Of a DNA stretch of 64,000 nt, positions 61,078 to 64,000 are shown piece after piece. The position numbers were made by a program, and so were the translations under genes. This stretch comes from Nocardia alba NBRC 108234 (GTDB lineage: Bacteria > Actinomycetota > Actinomycetes > Mycobacteriales > Mycobacteriaceae): contig NZ_BDAX01000018.1 of the NCBI RefSeq assembly GCF_001612665.1, positions 124,001 through 188,000 on the forward strand, in the 5' to 3' direction. The notes below the pieces were generated by a model. It searched no databases. It was given only the letters and a program-made list of their open reading frames with translations, and had not been told where the DNA came from. How positions within the stretch are numbered: the first letter of the stretch is position 1; every line of letters begins with the position of its first letter.

Positions 61078-62109
61078 ATGAGCTACGGCCCCTTCGACCG
61101 CACCTACACCGCCGCTGAAGACCGCTACGAGAAGGTCCCGTACCGGCGCACCGGCGCTTCGGGCCTCGATCTGCCCGCCTTCTCCTTCGGGCTGTGGCAG
61201 AAGTTCGGCACCGACTACGCGTTCGCCACGCAGCGCGAGATCATCCTGCACGCGTTCGACCTGGGCATCACCCACTTCGACAACGCCGACCGCTACGGTC
61301 CGCCGCACCGCGCCGCGCAGCACAACTTCGGCCGGGTGCTCGCCAAGGATCTCGCCCCGTACCGCGACGAGATCGTGCTGTCCACCAAGGCGGGCAACGC
61401 GATCGGGCCGAGCCCGTACCTGCGCGGCGGCTCGCGCAAGTCGATCCTGAACTCCCTCGAGCACAGCCTGCGCGATCTCGGCACCGACTACGTCGACATC
61501 TTCTACCACCACAGCCCCGATCTCGACACTCCCCTCGAGGAGACCGTGGGCGCGCTGGTCAGCGCGGTGCAGCAGGGCAAGGCGCTCTACGTCGGCATCT
61601 CCAACTACCTGCCCGACCGCACCCACGAGATCGCCGAGCAGCTGCGCGCCGCCGGTGTCCCGCTGCTGATCCACCAGGCTCGCTACTCGATCTACGATCG
61701 CCGCCCCGAGCAGAACGGATTGCTCGACACCGCGACCCAGGACGGGTTCGGGGTGATCGTGTATTCGCCGCTGGCTCAAGGGTTGCTCACCGACAAGTAC
61801 CTCGAGACGATCCCCGAGGGCGCCCGCGCGCAGAACAGCACGTTCCTGTCCCCCGACGTCATCGACGAGACCTACCGGCAGCGCACCGCCGAGCTGAACA
61901 AGATCGCCGCCGCGCGCGGGCAGTCACTGGCCCAGCTGGCGTTGCAGTGGGTGCTGCGCCGCCCCGAGGTCACCTCGGCGCTGATCGGGGCGAGTTCGGT
62001 GGCCCAGCTCGACCACAACACCGCCGCACTGGACTTCCCCGACTTCACCGCCGAGGAGCTCGCCCTGATCGAGGAGCACGGTGTGCACGGCACCGGTCTG
62101 AAGCTCTGA
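61078..62109 (+). CDS. Aldo/keto reductase, Kv-beta/YghZ-like (343 aa)
   Basis: MSYGPFDRTYTAAEDRYEKVPYRRTGASGLDLPAFSFGLW, catalytic Asp in HFDNADRYGPPHRAAQHNFGRVL, Lys in IVLSTKAGN and His in IFYHHSPD, then GKALYVGISNYLPDRTHEIAEQL and the cofactor tail LIGASSVAQLDHNTAALD. The N-terminal extension and the 'YGPP' loop are typical of glyceraldehyde-3-phosphate/methylglyoxal-type reductases of the YghZ group, different from the tandem pair at 40525-42614. ATG 61078; 25-base gap from the DszC-like gene. Confidence 0.9.
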   Translation: MSYGPFDRTYTAAEDRYEKVPYRRTGASGLDLPAFSFGLWQKFGTDYAFATQREIILHAFDLGITHFDNADRYGPPHRAAQHNFGRVLAKDLAPYRDEIVLSTKAGNAIGPSPYLRGGSRKSILNSLEHSLRDLGTDYVDIFYHHSPDLDTPLEETVGALVSAVQQGKALYVGISNYLPDRTHEIAEQLRAAGVPLLIHQARYSIYDRRPEQNGLLDTATQDGFGVIVYSPLAQGLLTDKYLETIPEGARAQNSTFLSPDVIDETYRQRTAELNKIAAARGQSLAQLALQWVLRRPEVTSALIGASSVAQLDHNTAALDFPDFTAEELALIEEHGVHGTGLKL

Positions 62110-62122
62110 ATCCTGCCCGAAC

Positions 62123-62168
62123 ACGACGCCGATGACGTGGCGCGAACCGCGCACGTCATCGGCGTCGT
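62123..62168 (+). terminator. Long hairpin inside the importer D operon, 17-base perfect arms
   Basis: Arms 62123-62139 and 62152-62168 are fully complementary; the 12-base loop can add four more pairs. It begins 13 bases after the aldo/keto reductase stop and ends 33 bases before the last LLM gene on the same strand. It may end the main transcript, attenuate the last gene, or protect the mRNA 3' end. Confidence 0.65.
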
Positions 62169-62201
62169 CTGTCGCACCGACCGCACCAGAAGGCACCGAC
62201 C

Positions 62202-63536
62202 ATGTCCGGATTCCACTTGAACCTGTCCTTGATGACGCCGGGACACTTCCGCCAGGCGTGGCGACTCGACCACGCCGATCCGCTCGCCTATCTCGACATC
62301 GACTACTTCCAGCGCCTGGCGAAGATCGCCGAGGCCGCCAAGATCGACGCGGTCTTCCTCGGGGACGGCCCGGCGCTGCGCGGGGAGATCGAGGAGGCGC
62401 CCGGCACCGGGATCGATCCGCTCGTGCTGCTCGGCAGTGTCGCGGCGGTGACCGAGCACCTCGGTGTCGTGATCACCTCCTCGACCACCTACAACTCCCC
62501 CTATAACCTCGCGCGACGATTCCAGGCGCTCGATCACGTGACGAAGGGGCGGGCGGCGGTCAATATCGTCACCACCGGAACACCCGCTGCCGCAGCGAAT
62601 TTCGGCCTGACCGAGCATCCGGAGAAGGAGACCAGGTACCGGCGGGCCTGGGAGTTCCTCGACGTGGTCACCCGGCTGTGGGACAGCTGGGAGCCGGACT
62701 GGCTGATCGCGGACAAGTCGACCGGTCGCTACGCCGACAGCGACAAGATCCATCGCATCGATCACGAGGGCGAGTTCTTCTCGGTCGCCGGGCCGCTGCC
62801 GGTGGCTCCGGGTCCGCAGGGTCGACCGGTGGTCGTGCAGGCCGGCGGGTCAGAGGGCGGTCTCAAGTTGGCGGGTGATTTCGCCGACGTCGTGTTCACC
62901 GTCGCCCAGACCAAGGCCAAGGCGGTCGCGTTCCGCAACGACATCCGGCAGCGCGCGGCCGCGGCCGGGCGCCATCGCGATGATGTGAAGATCTCGCTCG
63001 GTGTGGTGGTGCTGGTGGCGGCGACCGAGGAGCAGGCGCGTCGGCGTGAGCAGGAGCTCTACGATCTGCTGCCGATCGAGCGCCTCACCACCGCGCTGCT
63101 GGGTAACCTCGGCCTGCCCGCGGACTCTTTCGGCCCCGATGATCCGATCAGCGTCGATGATCTTCCCGACACCGTTCCGACCGGTGCGTTCTCGACCGGG
63201 TTCAGCATCTCCACCCGCGCGCTCATCGCGGAGGGACCGCGCACTCCGCGCGAGTTGATCCAGCAGGGCGCCGGTGGTTCCGGCCATCGTCTGCTGGTCG
63301 GTTCGGCCGAGCAGGTCGCCGACGATCTCGCGTCCTGGTTCGACGCCGGCACCGCCGACGGCTTCACCATCATGCCCGCCGAGACCGCCGTCGACCTGGA
63401 GAATTTCGCGACCCTGGTGGTCCCGATCCTGCAGGAGCGGGGGCTGTTCCAGAAGGATTACTCCGCACCGACATTGCGTGCCCGTTTCGGGCTGCCCTTT
63501 CCGGCGGACCGCGCCGTGGAAAGCCTGCCCGCGTAG
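62202..63536 (+). CDS. NtaA/SnaA/DszA-family FMNH2-dependent monooxygenase (444 aa)
   Basis: FHLNLSLMTPGHFRQAWR, DAVFLGDGPALRGEIEEAPG, ALDHVTKGRAAVNIVTT (109-125), AAANFG, VVVQAGGSEGGLKLAGDFADVVFTVAQ, HRLLVGSAEQVADDLASWFDAGTADGFTIMPAE and the tail RGLFQKDYSAPTLRARFGLP. ATG after GAAGG. Last gene of the importer D group; the hairpin at 62123 may reduce its expression relative to the transporter. Candidate for the C-S or C-N cleaving step following the two DszC-like enzymes. Confidence 0.88.
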   Translation: MSGFHLNLSLMTPGHFRQAWRLDHADPLAYLDIDYFQRLAKIAEAAKIDAVFLGDGPALRGEIEEAPGTGIDPLVLLGSVAAVTEHLGVVITSSTTYNSPYNLARRFQALDHVTKGRAAVNIVTTGTPAAAANFGLTEHPEKETRYRRAWEFLDVVTRLWDSWEPDWLIADKSTGRYADSDKIHRIDHEGEFFSVAGPLPVAPGPQGRPVVVQAGGSEGGLKLAGDFADVVFTVAQTKAKAVAFRNDIRQRAAAAGRHRDDVKISLGVVVLVAATEEQARRREQELYDLLPIERLTTALLGNLGLPADSFGPDDPISVDDLPDTVPTGAFSTGFSISTRALIAEGPRTPRELIQQGAGGSGHRLLVGSAEQVADDLASWFDAGTADGFTIMPAETAVDLENFATLVVPILQERGLFQKDYSAPTLRARFGLPFPADRAVESLPA

Positions 63537-63552
63537 CGTCACCCCACTCCAT

Positions 63553-63586
63553 CGGCCGCCCCGCTCGGGTTCGAGTGGGGCGGCCG
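63553..63586. terminator. Bidirectional terminator hairpin, 15-base stem
   Basis: Arms 63553-63567 and 63572-63586 pair with one G-U, loop GGTT. Placed between the convergent LLM and MFS genes. Confidence 0.8.
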
Positions 63587-63601
63587 CTTCGCGTGGAGTC
63601 G

Positions 63602-64000
63602 TTACGGGGCCGCGCCGCAGTGGGGCCCGGTGACCGCGTCCTGGGTCGGGACCGGCGGATGGTCGACCGGCGGTGTGCGCGACAGCGGGATCAGCGCGAC
63701 CGCCGCGAGCAGGGCCGCGAGCCCGATGGCGACCAGGAATCGCCAGTCACCGAGCCAGGTGGCGGCCAACGGGGCGCCCGCGCGCGACAGCGCGATCGGC
63801 ACTGTCATCACGGCGAGGATGCCGGCGAACTGCGGGACGCCGAAGCTGTCGGCGACGATCGACGGGCGGGCGATGACGCTGGTGCCGTAGCCGGTACTGA
63901 AGGCGACGATGCAGGCCAACGTCAGCGGCAAGGAGGTGCCCACCAGCGGCAATGCGAGCAGTCCCACCCCCTGCAGGGCGAAGGACACCCCGGTCACGCT
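63602..64000 (-). CDS. MFS transporter, C-terminal part (runs off window end)
   Basis: The visible 132 residues hold about four membrane segments (VSFALQGVGLLALPLVG, LTLACIVAFSTGYG, AGILAVMTVPIALSRAGAPLAATWLG, FLVAIGLAALLAAVALIPL) and a short Pro/His tail. This is the last third of a 12-helix major facilitator. The ARPSIVADSFGVPQFAGILA phrase is typical of MFS proteins of the CynX/OFA-like groups. Substrate unknown. Confidence 0.8.
   Translation of the reverse strand, partial: SVTGVSFALQGVGLLALPLVGTSLPLTLACIVAFSTGYGTSVIARPSIVADSFGVPQFAGILAVMTVPIALSRAGAPLAATWLGDWRFLVAIGLAALLAAVALIPLSRTPPVDHPPVPTQDAVTGPHCGAAP

Noticed and set aside
1..64000. Genomic island or prophage with integrase, transposase or attachment sites
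   Set aside because: No recombinase, phage gene, tRNA or flanking direct repeat was found. Base composition and codon style look uniform except in intergenic regions.

Overview
The window looks like a GC-rich actinobacterial chromosome, most likely Nocardia or a close mycolate-bearing relative. The evidence is the strong G/C third-position bias, many GTG starts and 1-4 base stop/start overlaps, an MspA-type mycomembrane porin (26556-27275), and several small secreted proteins of mycolate-actinobacterial style. No rRNA, tRNA, transposase, phage gene or CRISPR array was seen.

Most of the window is a superlocus for taking up and oxidising small organic molecules. Four complete peptide/opine-type ABC importers are present, each made of a lipoprotein binding protein, a DppB-like permease, a DppC-like permease and one long ATPase carrying both nucleotide-binding domains: A (1652-6750, minus), B (12081-17282, minus), C (47795-53054, minus) and D (53274-58492, plus). 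Each importer is linked to flavin-dependent monooxygenases. The locus holds eleven luciferase-like (LLM) proteins, mostly of the nitrilotriacetate/pristinamycin/dibenzothiophene-sulfone monooxygenase family, and four acyl-CoA-dehydrogenase-fold proteins of DszC/SfnB type. A TauD-like 2-oxoglutarate dioxygenase, a tandem-domain rhodanese, three aldo/keto reductases and two LysR regulators accompany them. The most economical reading is an organosulfur-scavenging locus: import, flavin-dependent C-S (or C-N) cleavage, and handling of the released sulfur. Aminopolycarboxylate (NTA/EDTA-like) substrates are a real alternative. No flavin reductase is visible, so FMNH2 would have to come from elsewhere.

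Layout: 1-6750, importer A followed by two LLM genes. 7245-9239, a dienelactone-hydrolase-like protein and a stand-alone AICAR-transformylase domain. 9433-17282, importer B with two LLM genes. 17283-19861, a rhodanese behind a structured leader, then LysR. 20033-26359, LLM, TauD, DszC-like, and a paired short and full-length LLM. 26556-39429, mostly unrelated genes: the porin, DJ-1/GlxA proteins, TetR-SDR and TetR-acyl-CoA dehydrogenase-SDR modules, secreted proteins, a TesB thioesterase and a DUF1684 protein coupled to another LLM. 40525-53054, importer C with LysR, a DszC-like gene, two LLM and two aldo/keto reductases. 53274-63536, importer D divergent from C, then two DszC-like genes, an aldo/keto reductase and an LLM. 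A partial MFS transporter closes the window.

The most unusual single item is the leader of the rhodanese gene (17660-17706). It can fold into a 14-pair stem whose loop is complementary to the bases just downstream, an H-type pseudoknot typical of cis-regulatory RNAs. The TetR-SDR intergenic region (30430-30531) can be read almost completely, with overlapping divergent promoters and three operator-like repeats.
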